This document shows positions 19,750 to 28,512 of a stretch of 64,000 nt of DNA, piece by piece. The first letter of the stretch is position 1. Every line of letters begins with the position of its first letter. Source of the DNA: Pseudomonas marginalis (GTDB taxonomy: Bacteria; Pseudomonadota; Gammaproteobacteria; Pseudomonadales; Pseudomonadaceae); assembly GCF_008692035.1 (NCBI RefSeq), contig NZ_VTFG01000001.1, positions 1,240,001 to 1,304,000 on the forward strand, in the 5' to 3' direction. The translations under genes were made by a program, and so were the position numbers. The notes beneath the pieces were generated by a model that saw nothing but the letters and a program-made list of their open reading frames with translations, made no database searches and had not been told where the DNA came from.

Positions 19750-20700
19750 TTAACTGAACTGCTGGCGATATTGGGTCGGGTTGAGGCCGAGTTTTTCACT
19801 GAATAGAAAGCGCATGTGCCGCACGCTGCCGAAGCCTGCGTGGAACGCCACGGTCTTGAGCGGCAGGTCGGTGGTTTCCAGCAGTTGCCGGGCGCGGTCG
19901 ATGCGCGCGCCCTGCAGGAAGGCCATGGGCGTCATCTGCACGTCCTTGGCGAACAGCCGGGCAAAGTGGCGCGGGCTCATGCCGGCCAGTTCGGCCATGG
20001 ACTCGATGGTGAAGGGCTGGTCCAGATGGGCGAGCACATGGTTCTGCACCCGGGTGATCGCGGTTTCCTGGGGCGCCACGGACGCGGTCATCGGGCTGAA
20101 CTGGGCCTGGCCGCCCTGGCGCTTCATCACCACCAGCAGCACCTTGGCCACATCCACCGCCACTTGCTTGCCATGGTCCTGGGCGACGATCGACAGCGCC
20201 AGGTCGATACCGGCGGTGACCCCGCCCGAGGTAATCAACCGCCCGTCCTGCAGGTAGATGCGATCCGTCTCGACGATGGCCTTGGGGAAGGCCTTGATCA
20301 GGCGCTCGGTGTAGTGCCAGTGGGTGGTCACGCGGCGTTCGTCGAGCAGCCCGGCGTGGCCCAGCACAAAGGCGCCGGTGCAGATCGAGCCGAAGCGCCG
20401 CGCCCGTGGCGCCGCCGCCTTGAGCCAGGGCAGCAGCGCCGGATGGCATTCGTTATAGGCACCCGGGCCGCCGGGCACCAGCAGCAGGTCATAAGCCGCC
20501 TGGGCCTGGTCCAGCAGCAGGTCGGACTGGACCAGCACCCCATTGGAGGCGCGCAACGGACCGGGCTCGGTACCCAGGGTGAGGATCTGGTAATGCTCGG
20601 CCGCCGGCAGGTAGCGGTTGGCAATGGAAAACACTTCGAGCGGCCCGGCCATGTCAAGCAGGAGGAAGTCCGGGAACAGCGCCATGGCCACGGTTTTCAT
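19750..20700 (-). CDS. GlxA-family AraC regulator with DJ-1/PfpI domain
   Basis: 316 residues. The N-terminal DJ-1/PfpI domain (KTVAMALFPDFLLLDMAGPL) has the nucleophile-position Cys in GSICTGAFVLGHAGLL, and the C-terminus has AraC HTH units (IESMAELAGMSPRHFARLF and LKTVAFHAGFGSVRHMRFLF). GlxA-type proteins sense small metabolites, such as choline-derived betaines or arginine in pseudomonads; which one applies here cannot be read. The start at 20700 (MKTVAMALF) fits the domain edge, though ATGs at 20715 and 20739 are possible. It is divergent from the pirin gene, which is a plausible target. Confidence 0.85.
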   Translation of the reverse strand: MKTVAMALFPDFLLLDMAGPLEVFSIANRYLPAAEHYQILTLGTEPGPLRASNGVLVQSDLLLDQAQAAYDLLLVPGGPGAYNECHPALLPWLKAAAPRARRFGSICTGAFVLGHAGLLDERRVTTHWHYTERLIKAFPKAIVETDRIYLQDGRLITSGGVTAGIDLALSIVAQDHGKQVAVDVAKVLLVVMKRQGGQAQFSPMTASVAPQETAITRVQNHVLAHLDQPFTIESMAELAGMSPRHFARLFAKDVQMTPMAFLQGARIDRARQLLETTDLPLKTVAFHAGFGSVRHMRFLFSEKLGLNPTQYRQQFS

Positions 20701-20881
20701 ACGGGAAGCATCCATCGAGGGGAAGAAAGCGAAAGGCATTATGGCATGGCTTTTACTGTCAATCTCAGGGAGACAGTTATTCAAATTTCAGCTTCTTAAT
20801 GAATTTTCAGGTTGCCAGTAACCTTCTTCTCAACGCAAGCGCCCTGCATCTCGCAGCCCGCGCTCACTTGAGGACAAGACC

Positions 20882-21604
20882 ATGCTGACCCTTCGCAAAG
20901 CTTCCGAACGCGGCGCCGCCAATCACGGTTGGTTGAAGTCGTTCCACACCTTCTCGTTCGCCAACTATTGGAACCCCGATGAACAGGGTTTTTCCGACCT
21001 GCTGGTGATCAACGACGACCGCGTCGCGGCCGGCAAAGGCTTCGGCCAACACCCGCACCGCGACATGGAGATTTTCTCCTATGTGCTTGAAGGCGCCCTG
21101 GAACACAAGGACACCCTGGGCACCGGCTCGGTGATTCGCCCCGGCGATGTGCAACTGATGAGCGCCGGCAGCGGCGTGGCCCACAGCGAGTTCAACCACA
21201 GCCAGACCCGTGGCGTGCACTTCCTGCAAATCTGGATCGTACCCGCCGTGGCCGGCGCCGAGCCGCGCTATCAACAGGAGCACTTCAGCGCAGCGCAGAA
21301 ACAAGGGCGCCTGCAACTGATCATCTCGCCGGACGGCAGCGACGGCTCCCTGACCGTGCGCCAGGACGCCCGGGTGTACGCCGGACTGTTCAACGGCGAC
21401 GAAGCCGCGACCCTCGACCTGCCGCCGGATCGTCACGTGTACATCCATGTGGCTCGGGGCAGCGTGGACATCAACGGCCAGCGCTTGCAGGAAGGCGACG
21501 GTGCCCGAGTGCGCGATGAGCGGCAAATCCGCCTGAGCCAGGGCCAGGATGCCGAGGTGCTGGTGTTCGACCTGCGCCCCCAGGAACGGCCACAGATGCC
21601 GTGA
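20882..21604 (+). CDS. pirin family protein (bicupin)
   Basis: 240 residues with the two-cupin pirin fold. The N-terminal metal site is visible as FGQHPHRDMEIFSYVLEG followed by HSEFN. Bacterial pirins include quercetin 2,3-dioxygenases (YhhW) and regulators of metabolism; the substrate is not evident. The gene starts at 20882 after GAGGAC. It stands alone, divergent from the GlxA-type regulator with 181 bp between the two start codons. Confidence 0.88.
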   Translation: MLTLRKASERGAANHGWLKSFHTFSFANYWNPDEQGFSDLLVINDDRVAAGKGFGQHPHRDMEIFSYVLEGALEHKDTLGTGSVIRPGDVQLMSAGSGVAHSEFNHSQTRGVHFLQIWIVPAVAGAEPRYQQEHFSAAQKQGRLQLIISPDGSDGSLTVRQDARVYAGLFNGDEAATLDLPPDRHVYIHVARGSVDINGQRLQEGDGARVRDERQIRLSQGQDAEVLVFDLRPQERPQMP

Positions 21605-21749
21605 CCGGCTCGGCGTTGGCCCTTTGAAACGGGCCATCGCTGGCATCGATAGTCACCATCATCCCAATGAAGTTCTCTTAAAAAATGCAACGCGTAACAT
21701 CAAACCCATACCAGGCAACACCCAACTAAAACACTCGGAGCACACCCTC

Positions 21750-22214
21750 ATGAAACGCCAAATCTTGCTTAGCCTCGCTTTCTCGGTACTCGCTGCAAAC
21801 GCATTTGCCCACCCTGTTGTTGCTGAAGGCGGCGCGGCTCGCCTGATCGAAAGCCGTGTTGCTGAAGGTGGCTCGGATCGCCTGCTGGAACGTCGTGTTG
21901 CCGAAGGTGGCTCGGATCGCTTGCTGGAACGTCGTGTTGCCGAAGGTGGTGCTGATCGCTTGCAGCAACGCGGTATTGTTGAAGGTGGCGCTGATCGCCT
22001 GCAAGGCAACCGCGTCGCCGAAGATGGCGCCGACCGCCTGCAAGGCAACCGCGTCGCCGAAGATGGTGCCGATCGCCTGCAAGGCAACCGCGTTGCCGAA
22101 GGTGGCGCTGATCGCTTGCAGGAACGTGGCCTGGCCGAAGGCGGTGCCGATCGTTTGCAGCAACGCGGTATTGTTGAAGGCGGTGCCGATCGCCTGCTGG
22201 ACAACCACGCTTAA
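21750..22214 (+). CDS. secreted protein of ten 13-residue tandem repeats
   Basis: 154 residues. A Sec signal peptide (MKRQILLSLAFSVLAANAFA) is followed directly by ten tandem units of the form VAEGGADRLxxRx, some degenerate (VAEDG, IVEGG, LAEGG). The encoding 39-bp units are very similar; the sixth and seventh differ at only two positions, which points to recent unit duplication and likely length variation between strains. Nothing but repeats follows the signal. Similar Pseudomonas proteins are sometimes given uninformative names; I do not assign a function. The start at 21750 has GGAG about 11 bp upstream, and a clear terminator follows. Confidence 0.85.
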   Translation: MKRQILLSLAFSVLAANAFAHPVVAEGGAARLIESRVAEGGSDRLLERRVAEGGSDRLLERRVAEGGADRLQQRGIVEGGADRLQGNRVAEDGADRLQGNRVAEDGADRLQGNRVAEGGADRLQERGLAEGGADRLQQRGIVEGGADRLLDNHA

Positions 22215-22239
22215 TCCCGCACTGTTCGCGGGGCACCCC

Positions 22240-22267
22240 AAACCGGCCTGATCAGCCGGTTTTTTTT
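22240..22267 (+). terminator. intrinsic terminator after the repeat-protein gene
   Basis: AACCGGC and GCCGGTT form a 7-bp stem with a 7-nt loop, followed by a run of T. It lies 26 bp after the stop codon. The convergent oxidoreductase gene ends 10 bp beyond. Confidence 0.85.
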
Positions 22268-22276
22268 CGCCTTCGA

Positions 22277-23281
22277 TTAATGCAGGTCGCGGTCCACCCA
22301 CACCACAGCCTTGCCGATCTGTTGCCGCGCTTCGATGCGCTCATGTACCTGATGCAGCGTTTCCAGCGTGTAATGCCCTTCGATAGCCACCGTCAACGTA
22401 CCTTCGAGCATCGCCGCAAATACCGCGTTGGCGCGCCGTTGTACGCTCGCGCCGTCAGCCATATGGTCGGCCAGCCGGGGGCGCGTCAAAAACAGCGAGC
22501 CCGCCTCCCCCAGTTCCATCGGGTCGAGGTCGGTCAACGAACCCGAGACATTGCCATAGTTCACGATCAGGCCGCGCGTGCGGCAGGCGCGGAAGCTGTC
22601 ACGCAGGGTGCTTTTGCCGAGCGAATCGAAGACCACATCCACTCCCTGCCCGCACGTGGCCTCCAACACCCGCTCGGCAAATCGGCCGCCGTCATAGACC
22701 CAGGCCTGGTGGGCCCCGCGCTCGTGGGCAATGGCACAGCGTTCAGCGGTGCTGCCGGTGGCGAACACCGTAGCCCCTGAGCGCCTGGCCATCTGCACCA
22801 GCAACTGGCCGATGCTGCCGCACGCAGCGTGGACCAGGCAGGTACTGCCGGCCTGCAACCTGGCGACATCCTCGATCAAGTAGTGGGCGGTACAGCCTTG
22901 AAACATCGCCGCAGCCGCTTGATCGAAGGCGATGGCACCGGGAATCTGCGCCACCTTGGCCGCGGGCACCAGGGCGTACTCGGCGAAGGCGCCCCAGGCG
23001 ATGCACCACGCCACCCGGTCGCCGACGGCCAAATGGCTGACGCCTGCGCCGACTTCCACCACCACGCCGGCGCCCTCCATACCCAAGGTGCAGGGCAGGC
23101 GCACCGGATAGGTCGACGACTGCGCATATTTGCCCTGCCGGGTATGGATATCCATGAAGTTGATCCCGGCGCACGCCACCTTGACCAGCACATGCCCGGC
23201 CAACACCTGGGGTTTGGGGACGTCATGGCGCAATTGGACGACTTCAGGGCCGCCGTAGGTTTGCAAGGTAATGGCTTTCAT
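22277..23281 (-). CDS. NADPH:quinone oxidoreductase, zinc-independent MDR family
   Basis: 334 residues of the medium-chain dehydrogenase/reductase family. The GroES-like N-terminal part (MKAITLQTYGGPEVVQL, ACAGINFMDIHTRQGKY) lacks the zinc ligands of alcohol dehydrogenases; the nucleotide-binding motif reads AACGSIGQLLVQMARRSGA, with the usual glycine-rich turn beginning AACG. These enzymes reduce quinones or enoyl compounds with NADPH. The start at 23281 is chosen from the family N-terminus, with GGAG 9 bp upstream. It is divergent from a LysR gene, the likely regulator. Confidence 0.88.
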   Translation of the reverse strand: MKAITLQTYGGPEVVQLRHDVPKPQVLAGHVLVKVACAGINFMDIHTRQGKYAQSSTYPVRLPCTLGMEGAGVVVEVGAGVSHLAVGDRVAWCIAWGAFAEYALVPAAKVAQIPGAIAFDQAAAAMFQGCTAHYLIEDVARLQAGSTCLVHAACGSIGQLLVQMARRSGATVFATGSTAERCAIAHERGAHQAWVYDGGRFAERVLEATCGQGVDVVFDSLGKSTLRDSFRACRTRGLIVNYGNVSGSLTDLDPMELGEAGSLFLTRPRLADHMADGASVQRRANAVFAAMLEGTLTVAIEGHYTLETLHQVHERIEARQQIGKAVVWVDRDLH

Positions 23282-23382
23282 CGGGGACAACTCCGTGTGC
23301 ACTGGGAAGCGGCCATGGTAAAAGGACGCTCTCAGTAGGAAAATTCCCCAAAGCTTCCCAACCTCCGTGCGGAAATAACCCG

Positions 23383-24246
23383 ATGTTCGATTGGCAGGAC
23401 CTGTATTACTTCACGGTATTGGCACGTAGCCAGTCGTTGTCGGCGGCCGCCCGCGAGTTGCAGGTGGAGCACGCCACCGTCGGGCGCCGCGTCGATGCGC
23501 TGGAAAAAGCCCTCGGCGTCAAACTGGTGGACCGCCTGCCGCGCAGCCGCCCGCTGACCGCGCAAGGCCTGGCATTGGCGGAGTTGGCGGCGGGCATGGA
23601 CGACATGGCGACCCAGGTGATGCGCCTGTCGCGGGTCGCGTCGATCGAAATGGCCGGCACGGTGCGGGTCAGTTGCCCGCCGTCTATCGCCCACTATTGC
23701 ATTGCGCCCCATATAGCGCGGCTGCGCGCCCAATACCCGCAGTTGAACCTGGTGCTGATGCCGTCGACCCAACTGGCCGCGCTGGACAAAGGTGAAGCGG
23801 ATATTGCCCTGCGCACGGTGCGTCCCGATGAGGAAGCCCTGGTACGCAGGAAAGTCGGGGTGGTGCGCTTCGGGCTGTATGGCCCGCCGACGTTCCAGCA
23901 ATTGCCGGCTGCGCAGTGGACTTTCATCGCCTACGACAGCAGCCGTGACCACCTGCCCCAGCAAGCCTGGATGCACCAACTGCGCGCCGGCCGTGAGATC
24001 GCGTTTGCCGCAAGCGACCTGGCCACCCAGCAAATGGCGGCCAGGGCCCAGGTCGGCGCGGTGGTGCTGCCGACCCTGGTGGGCGATCACGACCCGTTGC
24101 TGGTCAGGCTGCCCACTGCGGTCGAAGGCCCTTTGCGTGATATCTGGCTCACGGTGTACCCCGACATGCGCCGCTCGCCGTCCGTGAAGGTGGTCATGGA
24201 GTTTCTGGTGGCGTGCATCGAGGCCGAAGTGCAGTTGCGCCGTTGA
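23383..24246 (+). CDS. LysR-family transcriptional regulator
   Basis: 287 residues. The winged helix starts at the N-terminus (FDWQDLYYFTVLARSQSLSA, HTH AARELQVEHATVGRRVDALE), and a CrgA-like substrate-binding domain follows (VSCPPSIAHYCIAPHIARL). The 101-bp gap to the divergent oxidoreductase gene makes that gene the first candidate target. Effector unknown. Confidence 0.88.
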   Translation: MFDWQDLYYFTVLARSQSLSAAARELQVEHATVGRRVDALEKALGVKLVDRLPRSRPLTAQGLALAELAAGMDDMATQVMRLSRVASIEMAGTVRVSCPPSIAHYCIAPHIARLRAQYPQLNLVLMPSTQLAALDKGEADIALRTVRPDEEALVRRKVGVVRFGLYGPPTFQQLPAAQWTFIAYDSSRDHLPQQAWMHQLRAGREIAFAASDLATQQMAARAQVGAVVLPTLVGDHDPLLVRLPTAVEGPLRDIWLTVYPDMRRSPSVKVVMEFLVACIEAEVQLRR

Positions 24247-24563
24247 GCCCATCCGAGGGGACGGCCGCCAACCTTCGGGGCGCTCTGCAGGCGTTTTTTT
24301 GCCTGAGAAGGTCAACGCTTAAACCTGCACCCGTCAAAAAAAATCGTTGGAACTAAAATACTTATCGAGCATTAAGAGTTTGCACTAGCATATGTGTAAG
24401 TCGGTACAACCTGCCGTGAAATATTCCCCTAATCCCCCCTGCGCTCGTAAAAACCAAGTGGTGAATGTTAAAATTTGTCACGTTTTAGCGGAATCAATTC
24501 GATTAGTATCTAAACGCTAGCAGCGATTGAACTGACGGCCTTGCATGCCGGAAAAGGGAGTAG
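24247..24563. other. long AT-rich intergenic region before the regulatory genes
   Basis: 317 bp without a convincing gene. A short stem AGGC/GCCT around a T run lies near 24290-24303 and may end the LysR transcript. From about 24340 the base composition turns markedly AT-rich compared with the flanking coding DNA, and this should hold the promoter of the gene at 24567. I could not identify specific operator sites. Confidence 0.5.
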
Positions 24564-24566
24564 GTG

Positions 24567-25295
24567 ATGCATTTTTCCAACGTCCTCGCTATTGCACGGA
24601 CTCAATCGAAATCAGAGGACTTTCGGGCGCTTTTAGTTCGCACTGTAGCGAATAATTTAAAAGTCGATACACGTTGCTACGGACAACTAATTGACACCCA
24701 GGAAAGCCACGTACATTACCGTGCCATCATTATAGAAATTGATACACCCTCCGCCAGCAATATGAGCCTGGACATAATAAAAAAAGCGCGAACTGAAAAC
24801 CCCGACTGCACGATATTCGTCGTGATCACCTTTGCGTCGACCCTGAGCAAAACAAAATACTACCTGGCTGGCGCCGATTACTGCATCAAGGTAATCGAAA
24901 CTTCACCCGAAAAAAAGTTGAACCTGTTTGATGCCTTTCTCAGTGAAAGCGCTCGACTCAATCAGTGCGACCTGATTCTCGACCAGGACCGCATGTGCCT
25001 GTATGGCGACGGGAAAAAGTTGGAAATATCCTTCGTCGAAATGAAAGTATTGGAAGCGCTTATTCAGAACCGACTGCTCAGTCATAATGAGATCGCCCGT
25101 GTCATGGGACTTAATACCAAGTACTACGACTCCCGCGCACTGGAAAAATCCATCAGCCGTTTGCGCAGTAAAATCAAGGCGCACTACGGTGAAAACATCA
25201 TCCAAAATATTCGCGGTTATGGTTATAAACTCAGCCGGGGTCTTATTTGCGCCAGCCATTTCCAACCCACTAAGGAGGGGCCGAGCCGTGAATAG
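24567..25295 (+). CDS. receiver-like, OmpR/PhoB-type winged-helix regulator
   Basis: 242 residues. The N-terminal half looks like a divergent receiver: AIIIEIDTPS places Asp59 at the acceptor position, and GADYCIKV aligns with the conserved Lys region. The C-terminal half is an OmpR-type DNA-binding domain (LEISFVEMKVLEALIQNR, ending IIQNIRGYGYKL). The ATG at 24567 has GGGAG 7 bp upstream. Codon use is AT-richer than that of the neighbours, suggesting separate ancestry. It overlaps the next gene by 8 bp and lies upstream of wcaJ, so regulation of the capsule locus is the obvious hypothesis. Confidence 0.75.
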   Translation: MHFSNVLAIARTQSKSEDFRALLVRTVANNLKVDTRCYGQLIDTQESHVHYRAIIIEIDTPSASNMSLDIIKKARTENPDCTIFVVITFASTLSKTKYYLAGADYCIKVIETSPEKKLNLFDAFLSESARLNQCDLILDQDRMCLYGDGKKLEISFVEMKVLEALIQNRLLSHNEIARVMGLNTKYYDSRALEKSISRLRSKIKAHYGENIIQNIRGYGYKLSRGLICASHFQPTKEGPSRE

Positions 25296-25992
25296 TGAAA
25301 AAACGCCCCCTGTACATACCCCGCACTTCAAGATCATCAGGCAAGCCATCGTTGATCGCGGTCATGCCTGGTGGGGGAGCGAAATCAGCGTAGCGGATGG
25401 CGTTGATCCCGCACAACTTGAAAGTGCCTGCACTGAGGCCTTGCGCCATATCCACCCACCGCGCAAAACGCTTAAGGCAGTCAGCCCGGCGACGAGTCAT
25501 ACGCTTCTGCGCATGGGTCAATCGGCCCTGATGAACGACGACATCCTCAAGGCGATCATTCAGGCCGCGCAGGCATTGGAATCCTACAAACAACCCTTCA
25601 CCCTCAGTCTCGACAACCCACTGGACGCCCTGCCCGGTCCGGTAGAACGCCGGGCGATGGTGCGTCAGTTGTATAAGTTGAAAGACCATAGCGGTATCAC
25701 GTTGGCCTACAACAACTACAGACTCGATACAAAGCCGGCAGACCTGCTGGTCGACCTCGAGCTCTACGACTATATAAAAATGCCCTTTCCGGATTCTGCC
25801 CTCAGGCTCAGCCTCAACACGCGTTCGGACCTGTACGACCGGCTTTACGATCACATGCTGGAACTGATCAGTGCCTGCAGGGTCTGCTTCATCGCCGATC
25901 AGGTCGAGTTTGCCGACAGCGCCATGCTGGCTAAAAACTTGCCGTTCGAATACTTTCAGGGCGGCTATTACTCCCCCGCTGACTGCCTTTAA
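25288..25992 (+). CDS. degenerate EAL-domain-like protein
   Basis: 234 residues, starting with GTG at 25288 behind a strong AAGGAGG and overlapping the upstream stop by 8 bp. The C-terminal 140 residues follow the plan of an EAL cyclic-di-GMP phosphodiesterase (LYDYIKMPFPD for DyIKiD; CFIADQVEFADSAML for the AEGVE region; FEYFQGGYYSP for the QGyyfskP tail). The EAL motif itself and the DDFG metal site are missing, the latter replaced by YNNYRL, so hydrolysis is unlikely. A protein-interaction or ligand-binding role in a regulatory set with the two winged-helix neighbours is inference. Confidence 0.65.
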   Translation: MNSEKTPPVHTPHFKIIRQAIVDRGHAWWGSEISVADGVDPAQLESACTEALRHIHPPRKTLKAVSPATSHTLLRMGQSALMNDDILKAIIQAAQALESYKQPFTLSLDNPLDALPGPVERRAMVRQLYKLKDHSGITLAYNNYRLDTKPADLLVDLELYDYIKMPFPDSALRLSLNTRSDLYDRLYDHMLELISACRVCFIADQVEFADSAMLAKNLPFEYFQGGYYSPADCL

Positions 25993-26023
25993 CAACTGCA
26001 TCTTCCTGATATGGGTGGACCCT

Positions 26024-26671
26024 ATGAGTTCTTTCAAGAAACACGCCTTCGCTCCAACACTTGCGTCTATCGCACTGCAGGACTTCACGCCCAACGCAGA
26101 GTTCTTCTATTACGATGTAAACGCCCCGGCAACCACAGACCCCGCCGATACAAATCCGGCGTTTTCCCAACCACAGATCACCCCGCATTTTAATACCTAC
26201 ATTATTACCCACACCCTTAACTTGCCCTCACAATCGTTTAACCCCAAGCGGCAAGAATCCAGAATGCCAACCGCCAAGGCCCCTGACAGCGCGCCGAATA
26301 ACCATACGCGTACTCAAGAGATCAGCGCCGAACGAACGCCACTGTATCCACAGGATTTCTGGCTGCTCACCCAACATGATCGCGCACTGGTCAAGGGCGG
26401 CCTGCGCATTTCATTGACCACTATTGAATCGGCGCTGATTAAAAAGATGCTGCACCATGAAGAACGCGTGGTCAGCAAAGAAGAGTTGATCCGTAATATA
26501 GGTCGTGAACCCGATTTATATCGCGGATTGGAAATGTGCCTGAGTCGTTTGCAGGAAAAGTTCAAGCGGGTCAACGACGGTGAGCGCCTGTTTCGTGCGG
26601 TAAGAAACCGTGGTTATTGCCTGACGCAAAAAATCAAAAAGCCGCTCGAGCTTAGTCAGCCACGCCGTTAA
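26024..26671 (+). CDS. winged-helix transcriptional regulator with unknown N-terminus
   Basis: 215 residues. Residues from about 115 form an OmpR/ToxR-like winged helix (LRISLTTIESALIKKMLHHE, VVSKEELIRNIGREPD, FRAVRNRGYCLTQK). The first 110 residues are rich in Pro, Thr and Asn and match nothing I recognise. The start at 26024 follows GGGTGG; the gap to the upstream EAL-like gene is 31 bp, so the three regulatory genes probably form an operon. It ends 242 bp before wcaJ. Confidence 0.72.
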   Translation: MSSFKKHAFAPTLASIALQDFTPNAEFFYYDVNAPATTDPADTNPAFSQPQITPHFNTYIITHTLNLPSQSFNPKRQESRMPTAKAPDSAPNNHTRTQEISAERTPLYPQDFWLLTQHDRALVKGGLRISLTTIESALIKKMLHHEERVVSKEELIRNIGREPDLYRGLEMCLSRLQEKFKRVNDGERLFRAVRNRGYCLTQKIKKPLELSQPRR

Positions 26672-26913
26672 CAAAAACAAAAATAACCCAGACTTTTTAA
26701 TTCACCCTGCCTATTAAAAACTCTTCTACCTGCCCTTTTATAACATCCACTTCGCCAGACCCTCCTGACCTTGTTATAAGTCGTCAGCCACTGCCCCCTG
26801 CCGTTCATTACTATCAATGGGCACGCGCCTGCGCGTGCCTGTCGTTTATAAAAGTTAACCGTTAACCCTTAACGCCTGCCACCACGTGCGCGGTCATCAC
26901 CGGGAGCAGAACT

Positions 26914-28305
26914 ATGCTTAATAACACTAGAATGCATCGCAACCTGACCCCCAGGGGTTTGACGTTCTGGGGGCAATGGACACTCGCATCGAGCTTAGTT
27001 GTTGCACTGTTATTTACGCTGGTTATCTTGAAGACTGGCCAACTGGAGTATTACTACCGCGTCCTGGCCGCCTTTACGATATTGGCCTCTCTCCCGGCGT
27101 ATACCTTGTGCGATGTCTACAGCAAGAAAGATGATTATGCCGTGGGCCTTGGACGCTTGTTCATGGGCTGGCTGTTAACCATGGGTATATTGTTTGCCGT
27201 GGGCGTAGCCTGTAATGCCAGCGCACTGTTCCCTGTGGAAACCTTATTACTCTGGGCGGCGGTCAGTTACCCGTTATTGGCATTGTGTTACATACCGCTG
27301 CACAGCCTGTCCCGGTATTACCACCGCCAACTTCACGAACGCCAAAAATCATTGATCGTGGGCACTGGCAAGCTTGCGGTGGACCTGGCCAGGACCCTCT
27401 CACGGCAAAAACGCTCGCCCCTGGTGGGTCTGGTCGGCAGCCGTGCCGAGGCGACCGAGGATGCGCAAGCGCAGATCCTCGGCGAGCTGCCGCAACTGCC
27501 CCAATTGATCCGGCAACACGGCATCCGTCGGCTCTACATCACCCATTCATTGCAGGACGCCACCCACATTGAGGCGTTGTACCTCAACCTGCTGGAGATC
27601 AGCGTGGATGTGATCTGGGTGCCCGACCTCAATAACATGCTGCTGCTCAACCATTGCGTGGCCGAAGTGGATGGACTGCCGGCGATCTACCTCAACGAAA
27701 GCCCGCTGACCAGCCGCCCCACCGCGGCGCTGAGCAAGTCGCTGCTGGACAAGAGCCTGGCGGCTCTGGCAATCATCGTGCTGAGCCCGCTGCTGCTGCT
27801 GGTCGCCCTGCTGATCAAGCTGACGTCCCCCGGCCCGGTGATCTTCAAGCAGGACCGCCACGGCTGGAATGGCGAGGTGATCAAGGTGTGGAAATTCCGC
27901 TCCATGCGTGTGCATGACGACCATGAGGTACGCCAGGCCAGTCGCAACGATTCGCGCATTACGCCGGTCGGCCGGTTTATCCGGCGCACCTCCATCGACG
28001 AATTGCCGCAGCTGTTCAACGTGCTGCAAGGCCACATGGCACTGGTCGGCCCACGCCCCCATGCGATTGCACACAACGACTACTACTCGGGCAAAATCCG
28101 CGCCTACATGGCCCGCCATCGGATCAAACCCGGCATCACCGGCCTGGCCCAGGTCAATGGCTGCCGGGGCGAGACCGAGACCCTGGAAAAGATGCAACAG
28201 CGCGTCGACATCGACCTGCGCTACATCAACACCTGGTCGCTGTGGCTGGACATCAAGATTCTGCTGAAGACGCCGTTTACGCTGCTGTCCAAGGACATCT
28301 ACTGA
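26914..28305 (+). CDS. wcaJ: undecaprenyl-phosphate glucose phosphotransferase (WcaJ family)
   Basis: 463 residues. It starts exopolysaccharide assembly by moving a hexose-1-phosphate, typically glucose, to undecaprenyl phosphate at the inner membrane. Several hydrophobic helices in the first 130 residues are followed by a CoA-binding-like domain, another helix (LAALAIIVLSPLLLLVALLI) and the catalytic bacterial sugar transferase domain (SPGPVIFKQDRHGWNG, WKFRSM, RRTSIDELPQLFNVL, GPRPHAI, KPGITGLAQV). The start at 26914 has GGGAG 8 bp upstream. It faces the long minus-strand operon, so the locus is transcribed from both ends. SBW25 carries a wcaJ-to-wzb colanic-acid-like capsule locus, and this matches that description. 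Confidence 0.92.
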   Translation: MLNNTRMHRNLTPRGLTFWGQWTLASSLVVALLFTLVILKTGQLEYYYRVLAAFTILASLPAYTLCDVYSKKDDYAVGLGRLFMGWLLTMGILFAVGVACNASALFPVETLLLWAAVSYPLLALCYIPLHSLSRYYHRQLHERQKSLIVGTGKLAVDLARTLSRQKRSPLVGLVGSRAEATEDAQAQILGELPQLPQLIRQHGIRRLYITHSLQDATHIEALYLNLLEISVDVIWVPDLNNMLLLNHCVAEVDGLPAIYLNESPLTSRPTAALSKSLLDKSLAALAIIVLSPLLLLVALLIKLTSPGPVIFKQDRHGWNGEVIKVWKFRSMRVHDDHEVRQASRNDSRITPVGRFIRRTSIDELPQLFNVLQGHMALVGPRPHAIAHNDYYSGKIRAYMARHRIKPGITGLAQVNGCRGETETLEKMQQRVDIDLRYINTWSLWLDIKILLKTPFTLLSKDIY

Positions 28306-28327
28306 TAGCCGACAATCAATACAGTTC

Positions 28328-28504
28328 AAATGTGGGAGGGGCTGCGCGGCAGCCCAAAAACCAGGCCCAGAGGAGTGCCTGATACACCGCATTCGTCTTC
28401 ATCAGGGGCGCTTCGCACCCCAACGCGGGCGGTGCGACGCTTCGCCAAGCCCGCTCACCACAAAGGTCCCAGTTTGCTGCGCGACAGCGCTACGTCGAAG
28501 AGGT
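28328..28504. repeat. REP-like and second-family repeats between wcaJ and gfcD
   Basis: A half REP (TGTGGGAGGGGCT) runs into the perfect hairpin GGGCTGC/GCAGCCC near 28336-28353, which may end wcaJ transcription. The segment 28446-28503 is a different repeat: its complement is nearly identical to 51521-51571 (shared core GCGCTGTCGCGCAGCAAACT, and GAGCGGGCTTG). No gene is present in this interval. Confidence 0.7.
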
Positions 28505-28512
28505 AGCGGGGT

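Noticed and set aside
21659..22204. Arg/Ser-rich repetitive frame on the minus strand
   Set aside because: Mirror of the 39-bp tandem repeats of the secreted protein gene.
21840..22210. CRISPR array
   Set aside because: The repeats are contiguous 39-bp coding units without spacers, in frame with a signal peptide.
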